Below, one piece after another: positions 1 to 8,541 of a stretch of DNA of 64,000 nt (positions within the stretch are counted from its first letter, which is position 1; every line of letters starts with the position of its first letter). The notes below the pieces were generated by a model. That model was not told the DNA's origin, searched no databases, and saw only the letters and a list, made by a program, of their open reading frames with translations. Source of the stretch: an uncultured Bacilli bacterium (GTDB taxonomy: Bacteria; Bacillota_I; Bacilli_A; RFN20; CAG-826); the NCBI GenBank assembly GCA_934140155.1, contig CAKPBC010000001.1, positions 310,001-374,000 of the forward strand, read 5' to 3'. The translations under genes and the position numbers were made by a program.

Positions 1-1
1 T

Positions 2-802
2 ATGTCTGATATGAGTATTAAAGATTACGCATATGTTATTTGTAGAGGCGGATGGCCATTATCTTTAACAGAGGATAAAGATGTTGCTCTTGAACAAGCA
101 TTTTCTTATTATGACATGTTAACAAGTGAAGATATTTTTTCATTAAATGATATTCCTTTGAAGAAAGATGAGCAAAGAGCCAAACATTTTTTAAGAGCAT
201 ACTCAAGACATATTTCAATCGCTAGCACAGATACTACATTAAAGAATGATGTGATATCTTTTGAAGATACATTTGATAGTGAGACATTTTATAAATATAT
301 GAATGCATTAAGAAATTTATATGTGATAGAGGAGTTAGAAGCGTGGAATCCTTATTTGAGAAGTAAAACTGCAATTAGAACAAAACCAACACGTCATTTT
401 GTTGATCCTTCAATTGCAACTGCGGCTTTAGGTTTGTCACCTGATAGTCTATTTAAAGATATGACTACATTTGGATTATTATTTGAGTCTCTTGCTGTTA
501 GAGATTTAAGAATCTATGCTGATACACTAAACGCTAAAGTTTATAAATATAGAGATTCTAGAAAAAGAGAAGCTGATATAGTATTACAATTCAGAGATGG
601 ATCATGGTCACTAATTGAAGTTAAATTAGGTAATGATAATGATATAGAAGATGCTGCTAAGCATTTGCTTACGATAGCAAGTGATATTGATACAAAGAAG
701 ACAGGAAATTTGAATTTCTTAATGGTTGTAACAAAAGACAAATTTGCATATAGAAGAGAAGATGGTGTATATGTTGTACCTCTTGGCTGCTTAAGAAATT
801 AA
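2..802 (+). CDS. DUF4143-type ATPase, C-terminal part (cut by window edge)
   Basis: The reading frame is open to the left edge, so the methionine at position 2 is probably internal. What remains is the C-terminal half of an AAA_14/DUF4143 protein: an ICRGGWP motif near residue 14, the LRNLYVIEELEAWNP stretch near residue 105, a FVDPSIA motif, a TFGLLFESLAVRDL helix, and the READIVL and LIEVKLG strands near residues 190-210 that resemble the PD-(D/E)XK-like end of this family. The usual N-terminal P-loop would lie upstream of the window. Such ATPases are common and mobile in gut bacteria and their role is poorly known. The end (VYVVPLGCLRN) matches the end of the pseudogene at 46323-46745, so the two belong to one family. 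Confidence 0.85.
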   Translation: MSDMSIKDYAYVICRGGWPLSLTEDKDVALEQAFSYYDMLTSEDIFSLNDIPLKKDEQRAKHFLRAYSRHISIASTDTTLKNDVISFEDTFDSETFYKYMNALRNLYVIEELEAWNPYLRSKTAIRTKPTRHFVDPSIATAALGLSPDSLFKDMTTFGLLFESLAVRDLRIYADTLNAKVYKYRDSRKREADIVLQFRDGSWSLIEVKLGNDNDIEDAAKHLLTIASDIDTKKTGNLNFLMVVTKDKFAYRREDGVYVVPLGCLRN

Positions 803-913
803 GATAATTGAAAATAAAATTAATAATTTATTCCTATCTATAATAAATAAATGAAAAATGGCTAAAGAACTATATAAATAATTAAAAAAGTGCAAATTAG
901 GAGGCGATAATGC

Positions 914-3541
914 ATGATAGCTAATAAGATTACTCTATTAACTGAATTATTAGGGTTTGATAGAAGACAATTCATCATTCCAATTTATCAAAGAAAGTAT
1001 AAGTGGACTAGTGAACAATGCAATAGACTTATTGATGACATTATTAAAGCAGGGGAAAAGCAAAAAGAGCATTTTACTGGAACAGTTGTTTATCAAGAAC
1101 CTTCTGCAGGTTCATTTAAGAAAGCTTATCTAGTAGATGGTCAACAAAGAGTTACAACAACATTATTAATGGTAAAAGCTTTAAATATTATTAGTTTTGA
1201 AAAGAAGGATGATCCCAATTATGAATATGTTTATAATAGTACATTAGGTGCATTATTTGCGGATAAGAATGATCCAAGAAAAGGAATGAAATTACTTCCT
1301 AGTAAGAATGATGAAAAAACATTTAATGCTATTATGGCTGCAAAATCATTTGATGAAGTCCAAAGCAATCCTATAATAAAAAAAGGTGAAGATGACTTTT
1401 TGTTTAATAATTTTAAAACAATTTATAATCGCTTTACAAAACTTAATACAAGTGGACAAGTATTACGTGATGTAATATTTGAAGGTATGCTATTACTAAC
1501 TATTGTTGAAATGAGTTTAGGTGCAGAAGATGATCCTCAAGCAATTTTTGAAAGTATTAATTCATTAGGCCTAAAACTTTCAAATGCTGATTTGATTAGA
1601 AACTATTTATTAATGTCAAATGAAAAGCAAAAAGAATTATACGAAGATTACTGGGAAGTAATTCAAGATACATTCATCAAAGAAAACAACATGGAATCAT
1701 TTGTGTTTAACTATTTAATGATGAAAAAATCATATGCAATTAATAATGAAGATATTTATAAAGAATATGTACAATATGCTAATGATTTATTTAAAGGAAC
1801 TGATATTGATAAAGAAAAAATGCTCATTGATTTATATAATGTAGCTAAAATATATCAACCATTTATTAGAAATACAGCATCATATTCGGCAAATACAAAT
1901 ATGTTAATGCAAGAATTAAGAGATATGGGTCAAACTACAGCTTATCCATTCTTAATGAAGGCTTTCCTAGATAAGGAATGTGGTGTAATTACTGAAGATG
2001 TTTTGGACCAAGTTATTAATCTAATTATTGTTTATTTAGTAAGAAGAACAATTTGCGGTGTCCCTACTCACTCACTTCGTGGCTTTATGTTGAATCTATA
2101 TAATCGTGTATTTAAGGTTGAAACTAATAAAACAAGATATTTTGAATCAATTTATGCATTTTTATCACAATTAGAAACTAATGATAGATTAAGAAGAATA
2201 GATGAAGTATCAGAAGCACTTAAGACTGCTGAAATTTATAAGAATGTTAAATTTGCCACATATTTACTATATAAAATTGAAAATGGTAGATATCCAAAAG
2301 TGTATAGTGAATTTACGTTAGCTAATAATGTATCAATTGAACATATTATGCCTCAAACATTAACTGATGAATGGGTCGTAATGTTGGGAAATGAGGCGGA
2401 AGATATTCATAAAACATATTTAAATACATTAGGTAACCTATCATTAAGTTCACGTTCAAAGAATAGCGTGATGTCTAATGAATCATTCATTACAAAAAGA
2501 GATATTTTAAATACATCTGGTTCTAAATTCATTGAACTTAATAAGGATATCAAACCAGATCAAATAGTCTTTACAAAAAAAGAAATTGAAAATCGTGAAG
2601 AAAGATTATCAGAAATAGTTTGTTCAAAATATGACTTAGGTAGCGTTAATATTTCAGGTATCAAGTTTGAAGATAGTGTCGAAGTTATATGCTCCACTGA
2701 TTATGAAGAAGTATTCAATTCTACAGTGCCAATTGCATATAAGATTTTTGATAAAGAAATACCTGTAGATAGTTTTTCAAAAATTATTGTGGGAGTTGCA
2801 AAAATTCTTTTAGAAAAGTATCCTGAAAAAATGAGAGAGATAGCAGCAAACATGTATAATCCTTGGAATGGGGGAGAACGTGATTGCATTCATTATACAA
2901 TTGATGAAAATGATAAAGATCAATTAATCGGTGAAGATATTCGTGTTCATACAAATTATAATGCTAATTACTCTGTTCAGTTTACAACTTTGTTAATGGA
3001 ACAATTTGGAATAGATGCAAGTCAATTGATTATTTATTTAAAGAAAGAATCTGTTAAGTCAGATAATATTCTCCCTAAAAAGAAGAGAGTGGCAATAGTA
3101 AGACAAGCTTTAGCATTATTAGCAAATGAGAATAAAATTATTTATGAGCCTACAAATATGCCAAAAAGTGATGACTGGATTAAGTTCCAAACGAAGGAAT
3201 TAAATGATATGTTTCCTTATTCTGATGTAACTAAATGGGATGGAGAGCAATTTAATTCAATAAGTTATTTTGAATATCATTTGTCTTCAAATACAATTAT
3301 GCTTACTTATAAGGTTATGAAAAAGACATCTGATAAGGCTGAGTTAATGAAACAATATAAAGAAGAATTAAAATTATCCGATGAAACTGTAGGAAATTAC
3401 TGGCACTTAAAACAATATAAAGTTGACTATAAAGCTGTATGTGAATCACCTGATAAGGTTAATGCTATGAAGAATCAAATAGATTCAATACTCGTTAATA
3501 TTAAAATAGATTTAGAAAAAATAGCTGAAAAATTAGTTTAA
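914..3541 (+). CDS. GmrSD-like type IV restriction protein (DUF262 + DUF1524)
   Basis: The protein has 875 residues. The N-terminal DUF262 (GmrS-like, ParB-fold NTP-dependent) domain shows the IPIYQRKYKW motif near residue 23 and the signature DGQQR at residues 75-79. A DUF1524 HNH-type nuclease domain (GmrD-like) follows with its HIMPQ motif beginning at H477, then the NTLGNLSL and KNS stretches. GmrSD enzymes cut DNA carrying modified (often glucosylated) hydroxymethylcytosine, so a role against phages with modified DNA is likely. About 280 further C-terminal residues are not part of the basic GmrSD core and I do not recognise them. The ATG at 914 was chosen because AGGAGG lies about 10 nt upstream. 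It stands alone, with short gaps on both sides. Confidence 0.88.
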   Translation: MIANKITLLTELLGFDRRQFIIPIYQRKYKWTSEQCNRLIDDIIKAGEKQKEHFTGTVVYQEPSAGSFKKAYLVDGQQRVTTTLLMVKALNIISFEKKDDPNYEYVYNSTLGALFADKNDPRKGMKLLPSKNDEKTFNAIMAAKSFDEVQSNPIIKKGEDDFLFNNFKTIYNRFTKLNTSGQVLRDVIFEGMLLLTIVEMSLGAEDDPQAIFESINSLGLKLSNADLIRNYLLMSNEKQKELYEDYWEVIQDTFIKENNMESFVFNYLMMKKSYAINNEDIYKEYVQYANDLFKGTDIDKEKMLIDLYNVAKIYQPFIRNTASYSANTNMLMQELRDMGQTTAYPFLMKAFLDKECGVITEDVLDQVINLIIVYLVRRTICGVPTHSLRGFMLNLYNRVFKVETNKTRYFESIYAFLSQLETNDRLRRIDEVSEALKTAEIYKNVKFATYLLYKIENGRYPKVYSEFTLANNVSIEHIMPQTLTDEWVVMLGNEAEDIHKTYLNTLGNLSLSSRSKNSVMSNESFITKRDILNTSGSKFIELNKDIKPDQIVFTKKEIENREERLSEIVCSKYDLGSVNISGIKFEDSVEVICSTDYEEVFNSTVPIAYKIFDKEIPVDSFSKIIVGVAKILLEKYPEKMREIAANMYNPWNGGERDCIHYTIDENDKDQLIGEDIRVHTNYNANYSVQFTTLLMEQFGIDASQLIIYLKKESVKSDNILPKKKRVAIVRQALALLANENKIIYEPTNMPKSDDWIKFQTKELNDMFPYSDVTKWDGEQFNSISYFEYHLSSNTIMLTYKVMKKTSDKAELMKQYKEELKLSDETVGNYWHLKQYKVDYKAVCESPDKVNAMKNQIDSILVNIKIDLEKIAEKLV

Positions 3542-3630
3542 AGGAAGAAAAGTGATATACCGGAAGGCTTTTAACAAATAATACATTTGGTACAATTATG
3601 GACGATAAAATTAAAAAACTTAATTAAAAG

Positions 3631-3689
3631 TTGTATACTAGAATTAATAAATGAATTTTTAGTTCATATACAAAAAGTAATACTATGAT
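3631..3689 (+). promoter_or_regulatory. cas13d upstream region with inverted repeat
   Basis: TTGTATA (3631-3637) and TATACAA (3667-3673) form a perfect 7-bp inverted repeat with a 29-nt gap. A -10-like TATGAT follows at 3684-3689 and AGGAGG at 3703-3708 precedes the cas13d start. The arms could be an operator or a hairpin. No good -35 is visible at 17 nt. Confidence 0.35.
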
Positions 3690-3713
3690 AAAATGCTTTA
3701 GTAGGAGGAAATT

Positions 3714-6491
3714 ATGGCAAATAACAATAGTAAAAAAAGAAGATATGCAAAAGCATACGGAGTTAAAAGTAATGTATATATTGGGGATTTAATATACACT
3801 ACGACATTTGGAAACAAAAATGAAGGTAAGTTAAGTAAGATTACTGACCCTAAAAAAGATTATTCCCAAGATAATTTTAAAGTAGAAGAAAAAGACGAAA
3901 ATAGCGAGTTTGATATGTTTAAAAAAGAGGATGAATTAAGCGTATCGTTAAAAAGTGGAAAGAGTAATAATGTTAATATTAATAATCCTATAAAGAATCC
4001 GAAAGCGGATATTATAAAGATTAATAATAAAATCAATGAGTTAATTTTTGAACCTAGTTCTGATTTAAAAGAGGATAATGTGCGTATTCAAATTGGATAT
4101 AACATTTTAGACATGAATAAAATTATTTCACTATATTATTATGATATAGTTTATGCTTTAAATAATTTAACTAGAAATGCAGATGTTGATAAGGATTTTA
4201 TAGGTAATTTAAACTTTCACTATTCATTAGATGATCCAAGCAATCCATATAATCCATATTATGATACTAATCCTGACCTTACATATGAAGAGATAGTTGT
4301 TAAAAGCGAAGATGATCCTCAAGGGTTTTATAAATTTGATAAATACGCAAAATCATCTTACGGCTATTTTCCTGTTTTTAAGCAATATAAAAACAATGCC
4401 ACTAACGATGACAAAATAAAAATGCAAAATGAAAAAAATAAAAAATACAATTTTAATTTATTAAGAATTTTATCTTTTATTAGACAGTCAATTGCACATA
4501 GTAAAGAAGAAAATACACCATTAAATAGTTTGTATAGAGTAAATAATGACAATAGTTTACTTCCAGAAGATTTAAAAAATGTTATTAATCAAAAATTTGT
4601 TACTGACTTGGATGTTATAAATAAATCATTTAACACAAATGCAAAAGTTAATTTGTATGTAATTAAAAAAGTCACAGGGATTGATGATGATATACACTTA
4701 TTAGAAGATTATTATAATTTTTCACTGAAAAAAGAAAATAAAAATATTGGCATTAATGCAACAGTTGTAAGAGAAGAATTATTTGAATTGTACAAGAAAA
4801 AACATATATATTTATCAAATCATAAATATGATTCTTTTAGACCTAAGTTAAATTTAATATATGATTTTTTGATATATGATTTTTTGAAAAATAAATCAGA
4901 AATGTATGTTAATCAATTAAGAAAAACAGCATCAAGTGATGATAGAGATGAAGCAAAAAAAGATATATATCGTGAAATTGCAAAGACATTTTTTGAATCT
5001 AACAAACAATTGATTTCTAATGGTTATGAACTAGTTTCTAATAATATTGATTCTATTATAAAAAATAAACACAAAAATGAAATTATAGATGCTGAAATAA
5101 CTTTAACGAACATTAAACAATTGAACCCGGATAACTATAGTTTATTTTCGAGATTAATATATTTTATAACATATTTTTTAGAAAAAAAGGAAAAGAATGA
5201 TTTAATAACAGCGTTAGTTAACAAATTGGATAATATAGACTCTCTTAATAAAGTATATTCTACTATTATGCATACAGATATAGTTTATAAAGAAGACTAT
5301 AAATTATTTGCTGATGCTAGTAAAATTGCTTCTGAATTAAGAATTATTAAAAATTTATCTCACATGGAGTCCCAACTTGATAAAGCAAGTGGCATAATCT
5401 ACGAAGATGTATTAAGAAGTTTAGGATTTAATGGCGATAAAAGCGAATGTCAATCAATTATTTCTAAATTTGAAAGTGATCATTCTAAACACCCATTTAG
5501 AAACTTTATAATTAATAATGTTGTTAAATCAAGAAGATATAAATATATTGCTAAATATATTGATCCTAAACATTGTCAATGTTATATAAAAAATGAAAAT
5601 TTAGTTAAAAATATATTGAGGATGATTCCAGAAAGTCAACTGGATAGATATTATAAAAGATTAGTTCATATTAATGATTCTAGGAATATTAGTATAACAA
5701 ATAAGATTGATACTATTTATACTCAATTGAAAAATGTAAATTATAATTTTATAGAAGGTAATGTATGCAAAAACATTAAAGAAAACGAAAAAACAAAAAA
5801 ATATACAATCAATCCTATAAGAATTGAAGATACGAAATCTTTAATCAATTTATATTATACTGTTATTTACCTTGCAGTTAAGAATCTTGTGAATATTAAT
5901 TCTATATTTATAGTTGCATTTGAATGTTTAGAGCGTGATTATGCAATAGTAAATTCACAAAAAAAAGATGTGTATGGCAACAGGAAAAGCGAATTATCTC
6001 TTATAAAGGAATATGCTTTAGACTTCTACAAAAATAAAAATAAACATAATTACGATTATTTAATTAAAAATGTAAAAGAATTTGAAAGTGCATCAAACAT
6101 CGGTAGTATTTTCAAATCAATTAGAAACAATGTCATTCATATGAGCATTGTTAATAAAGCACATGAATATCTTAATGAAATCAAATTGGAATCTAATCCA
6201 AAAAGTAAATTAGGCAAAGATGTACCAGTGTATTATGATTTATATATTTATGTTTTAGAAAAATTAACACTTAAAGATAAAAAATGCGGAGAAATAAGTT
6301 TTAATAATAAAAAATATAATGATAAAACAGTATATAATCATTACGACAAAGATTTATTAAAAGTATTATTAATACCATTTGGATATAATTTGGCTAGATA
6401 TAAAAACTTAACTATTAGAGACCTTTTCTATGATCAATATAAAGATAATATAAAAGAAGATAAAAATATTAATGAAATCAATAATAATTAA
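3714..6491 (+). CDS. cas13d: Cas13d, type VI-D CRISPR RNA-guided RNase
   Basis: This is a 925-residue CRISPR effector that, with a crRNA, binds and cuts RNA through two HEPN domains. The motifs are RQSIAH (R257-H262) and RNNVIH (R804-H809), both R-x4-H. Their positions and the total length fit Cas13d, where the motifs fall near 240 and 860 of about 930-970 residues, and not Cas13a, b or c. Further Cas13d hallmarks are the N-terminal GVKSNVYIGDLIYTTTFG, NILDMNKIISLYYYDIVYAL near 130, LYYTVIYLAVKNLVNIN near 720, and the C-terminal PFGYNLARYKNLTIRDLF. The lysine-rich, AT-rich composition differs from flanking genes and suggests transfer. cas1 overlaps its 3' end by 20 nt and the array lies 937 nt downstream of its stop. 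No WYL-domain accessory gene, common beside cas13d, is seen nearby. Confidence 0.97.
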   Translation: MANNNSKKRRYAKAYGVKSNVYIGDLIYTTTFGNKNEGKLSKITDPKKDYSQDNFKVEEKDENSEFDMFKKEDELSVSLKSGKSNNVNINNPIKNPKADIIKINNKINELIFEPSSDLKEDNVRIQIGYNILDMNKIISLYYYDIVYALNNLTRNADVDKDFIGNLNFHYSLDDPSNPYNPYYDTNPDLTYEEIVVKSEDDPQGFYKFDKYAKSSYGYFPVFKQYKNNATNDDKIKMQNEKNKKYNFNLLRILSFIRQSIAHSKEENTPLNSLYRVNNDNSLLPEDLKNVINQKFVTDLDVINKSFNTNAKVNLYVIKKVTGIDDDIHLLEDYYNFSLKKENKNIGINATVVREELFELYKKKHIYLSNHKYDSFRPKLNLIYDFLIYDFLKNKSEMYVNQLRKTASSDDRDEAKKDIYREIAKTFFESNKQLISNGYELVSNNIDSIIKNKHKNEIIDAEITLTNIKQLNPDNYSLFSRLIYFITYFLEKKEKNDLITALVNKLDNIDSLNKVYSTIMHTDIVYKEDYKLFADASKIASELRIIKNLSHMESQLDKASGIIYEDVLRSLGFNGDKSECQSIISKFESDHSKHPFRNFIINNVVKSRRYKYIAKYIDPKHCQCYIKNENLVKNILRMIPESQLDRYYKRLVHINDSRNISITNKIDTIYTQLKNVNYNFIEGNVCKNIKENEKTKKYTINPIRIEDTKSLINLYYTVIYLAVKNLVNINSIFIVAFECLERDYAIVNSQKKDVYGNRKSELSLIKEYALDFYKNKNKHNYDYLIKNVKEFESASNIGSIFKSIRNNVIHMSIVNKAHEYLNEIKLESNPKSKLGKDVPVYYDLYIYVLEKLTLKDKKCGEISFNNKKYNDKTVYNHYDKDLLKVLLIPFGYNLARYKNLTIRDLFYDQYKDNIKEDKNINEINNN

Positions 6492-7329
6492 TAATGATTC
6501 AAAAATAAAATTATCTAACAATAATATTATAATTGAAAATTCAAAAGGAATATTTAATGAGTCTTTAGATTGTACAAGCTTGATTATTATACAATCTAAA
6601 GCTACTTTAACTACGGACTTAATTAATGAAACTATTAATAAAGATATTCCTATTATCATTTGTAGTGATAAAAAATTGCCTAATGCAGTAATCTTACCAT
6701 ATTATGGATCTTTTAATCGATTTGAAACGATATCAAAACAAATTAATTGGAGTGATGAACAAAAACAAAAGGTATCACTTAAAATAATAGAAAACAAAAT
6801 TTTAAATCAACAAAAAGTAATAGAATTATTATTTCATAAATCAGATGCTTATCAAAATTATTTTGATTCAATTAATATAGAGAATAAAACAAGGCAAGAG
6901 GCGTTTGTGGCTAGAAAATATTTTTATAAATTATTTGGAAATCAATTTAATAGAAGAGACTATGATAATGATATAAATAAGAAATTAAATTATGGATATG
7001 CAATTATTGCATCTATTATAACAAACGAAATAGTAAGTCATGGATATTTGACCGAAATAGGAATAAATCATTTTGCTAAAACAAATAATTTTAATTTCAC
7101 TTACGATATTATTGAACCATTTAGACAAATTGTGGATATGTTTGTATATAATACTAAAAGCAATGAGTTTAATACAGATTATAAAGTACAATTAGTTAAT
7201 CTCTTATATAATGAAATTGTTTATAATAAGAAAAAATATTCAGTTATAAACGCAATAAAAGAATATGTATTATCTATTATAAAAGCACTAAATGGTAAAT
7301 CAAATATTGGAATCATTGAAATAATTTGA
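6472..7329 (+). CDS. cas1: Cas1 spacer-acquisition integrase
   Basis: This 285-residue protein is the integrase subunit that, with Cas2, inserts new spacers at the leader end of the array. The metal-binding triad is complete: E143 in TRQEAFVARKYF, H200 in GINH and E215 in DIIEPFR. The N-terminus (beta-strand lobe, SKGIFNESLDCTSLIII) looks like the Cas1 group of type II systems and is not fused to a reverse transcriptase. The ATG lies inside the end of cas13d, so translation is coupled. The gene ends with TGA 99 nt before the first repeat. Its partner cas2 is not adjacent but lies 2.4 kb downstream, beyond the array and two other genes. Confidence 0.94.
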   Translation: MKSIIINNDSKIKLSNNNIIIENSKGIFNESLDCTSLIIIQSKATLTTDLINETINKDIPIIICSDKKLPNAVILPYYGSFNRFETISKQINWSDEQKQKVSLKIIENKILNQQKVIELLFHKSDAYQNYFDSINIENKTRQEAFVARKYFYKLFGNQFNRRDYDNDINKKLNYGYAIIASIITNEIVSHGYLTEIGINHFAKTNNFNFTYDIIEPFRQIVDMFVYNTKSNEFNTDYKVQLVNLLYNEIVYNKKKYSVINAIKEYVLSIIKALNGKSNIGIIEII

Positions 7330-7381
7330 CAATTTATTAATTCGGATATAAGATAAAAATATAAATAAGAAATTATTTATT

Positions 7382-7419
7382 AGCAATAACCTAGTAGATT
7401 TAGTTGTTATTCTCAAAAC
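7382..7419 (+). repeat. Degenerate CRISPR-repeat-like element in the leader
   Basis: The first 11 bases (AGCAATAACCT) are identical to the array repeat, the middle is different, and the end is TCTCAAAAC where the array repeat has TTCTAAGAC. It can form its own hairpin, AATAAC with GTTATT. It is separated from the first true repeat by only 9 nt, so it does not bound a normal spacer. It could be a leader element, an old repeat, or part of an integration signal. Confidence 0.6.
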
Positions 7420-7428
7420 TAACGTGGA

Positions 7429-7989
7429 GAGCAATAACCTTTCTAAATCGAAAGGTTCTAAGACTTAAATTATTAATTTGAAGCGCTGCATATGTGAGCA
7501 ATAACCTTTCTAAATCGAAAGGTTCTAAGACTCATGTATTCATTAGATGATGATCATGTTGCGAGCAATAACCTTTCTAAATCGAAAGGTTCTAAGACGT
7601 ATTTAATTTTGTTAATAAATTTGCTATTAGAGCAATAACCTTTCTAAATCGAAAGGTTCTAAGACTTTAATGTCACACTATCGATTTCTTGGAAGGAGCA
7701 ATAACCTTTCTAAATCGAAAGGTTCTAAGACTTCCTCTGCAAATTTTTTATTTTATTGTGAAAGAGCAATAACCTTTCTAAATCGAAAGGTTCTAAGACC
7801 AAAATTGTGTACGTTGTAGTCCATATTTAAGAGCAATAACCTTTCTAAATCGAAAGGTTCTAAGACCTGTTTGTTGGATTATAATGAACCATTTAGGAGC
7901 AATAACCTTTCTAAATCGAAAGGTTCTAAGACCCAATTCACGTTTAACTTTCTCAGCTTGAGCGAGCAATAACCTTTCTAAATCGAAAG
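7429..7989 (+). CRISPR. Type VI-D CRISPR array, 8 spacers
   Basis: Eight identical 36-nt repeats start at 7429, 7496, 7563, 7630, 7696, 7764, 7831 and 7897. A ninth begins at 7964 but matches only for 26 nt, to 7989. Spacers are 30-32 nt (7465-7495, 7532-7562, 7599-7629, 7666-7695, 7732-7763, 7800-7830, 7867-7896, 7933-7963) and none repeats. Each repeat starts GAGCAAT, then has a perfect 8-bp stem AACCTTTC/GAAAGGTT around the loop TAAATC, and ends CTAAGAC. This stem plus short 3' tail is the Cas13d crRNA handle layout, with the handle 5' of the spacer. The decayed last repeat is at the right, so the leader is at the left beside cas1 and transcription is on the + strand. Confidence 0.98.
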
Positions 7990-8089
7990 TCTTTAAAATT
8001 TGAAATTCAAAACGAAAATTCTTGAGCAATATGAACTCAACACAAGCGATGGAGATAATATCAAGAGTCGATAATATAGAGGTGACATT

Positions 8090-8347
8090 ATGAAAAAATT
8101 AACTAAAAATATTTTAAATGCGTTAGATGATGCATACTCTAATGAAAGAGCCGATATCAAAGATGACAAAAACTGCAGCAGCGGTTACTCAATAAAAAAA
8201 GAAGACACGAAAGTTATGTTGCTAGAAGATGATGAGGTTGTTATCACTATGTCTAGCAAACTTTACAAATCGCTAATTAGCAAAATATTTCAAACTTATA
8301 TTGAGAAGAATGATCTTTCTAAATTAAAAAGCGCTAAAACTTATTAG
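8090..8347 (+). CDS. Small protein in the CRISPR locus, unknown function
   Basis: This 85-residue ORF is preceded by GAGGTGA at a good distance from the ATG. It is charged, with a lysine-rich start, an acidic middle (EDDEVV) and a helical, basic C-terminus. No signal peptide, membrane segment or known motif is visible. It lies 100 nt after the last repeat and before the protease gene, with a hairpin terminator after it, so it may be transcribed with the array or from its own promoter. A role as a small CRISPR accessory or regulator is possible but only from position. I do not recognise a family. Confidence 0.65.
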   Translation: MKKLTKNILNALDDAYSNERADIKDDKNCSSGYSIKKEDTKVMLLEDDEVVITMSSKLYKSLISKIFQTYIEKNDLSKLKSAKTY

Positions 8348-8401
8348 TGATGATTGTGCCTATTTGTTTTTTTAATTCCTAATGCTCATTATTTTGCAAG
8401 C

Positions 8402-8454
8402 AAAAGCCTTATATTTATTGAAAAACCTTTGTTGAATAGCAAAGGCTTTTTTTG
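8402..8454 (+). terminator. Hairpin terminator with an alternative outer pairing
   Basis: CCTTTG (8426-8431) pairs with CAAAGG (8440-8445) and is followed by a T-run, CTTTTTTTG. AAAAGCCTT (8402-8410) can instead pair with AAGGCTTTT (8442-8450), which overlaps the terminator's right arm. The two pairings compete, as in an attenuator. Confidence 0.65.
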
Positions 8455-8541
8455 AATTGCTGGTACATATTTTATTCTTAATGTTTGCTATACAATATTA
8501 GCGTTATAAATCAAATATTAGGAGGACAATTTAAATAAAAT

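Noticed and set aside
3714..6491. Cas13a, b or c assignment for the effector
   Set aside because: Length, the positions of both R-x4-H motifs and the Cas13d-type N- and C-terminal sequences fit only type VI-D.
7793..8029. Minus-strand ORF of 78 codons across the end of the CRISPR array
   Set aside because: It only reads through repeats and spacers; the repeated GLRTFRFRKV peptide is the translated CRISPR repeat.
7330..8089. A tracrRNA near the array
   Set aside because: The partial repeats at 7382 and 8023 are in the same orientation as the array repeat and are not anti-repeats; type VI-D needs no tracrRNA.
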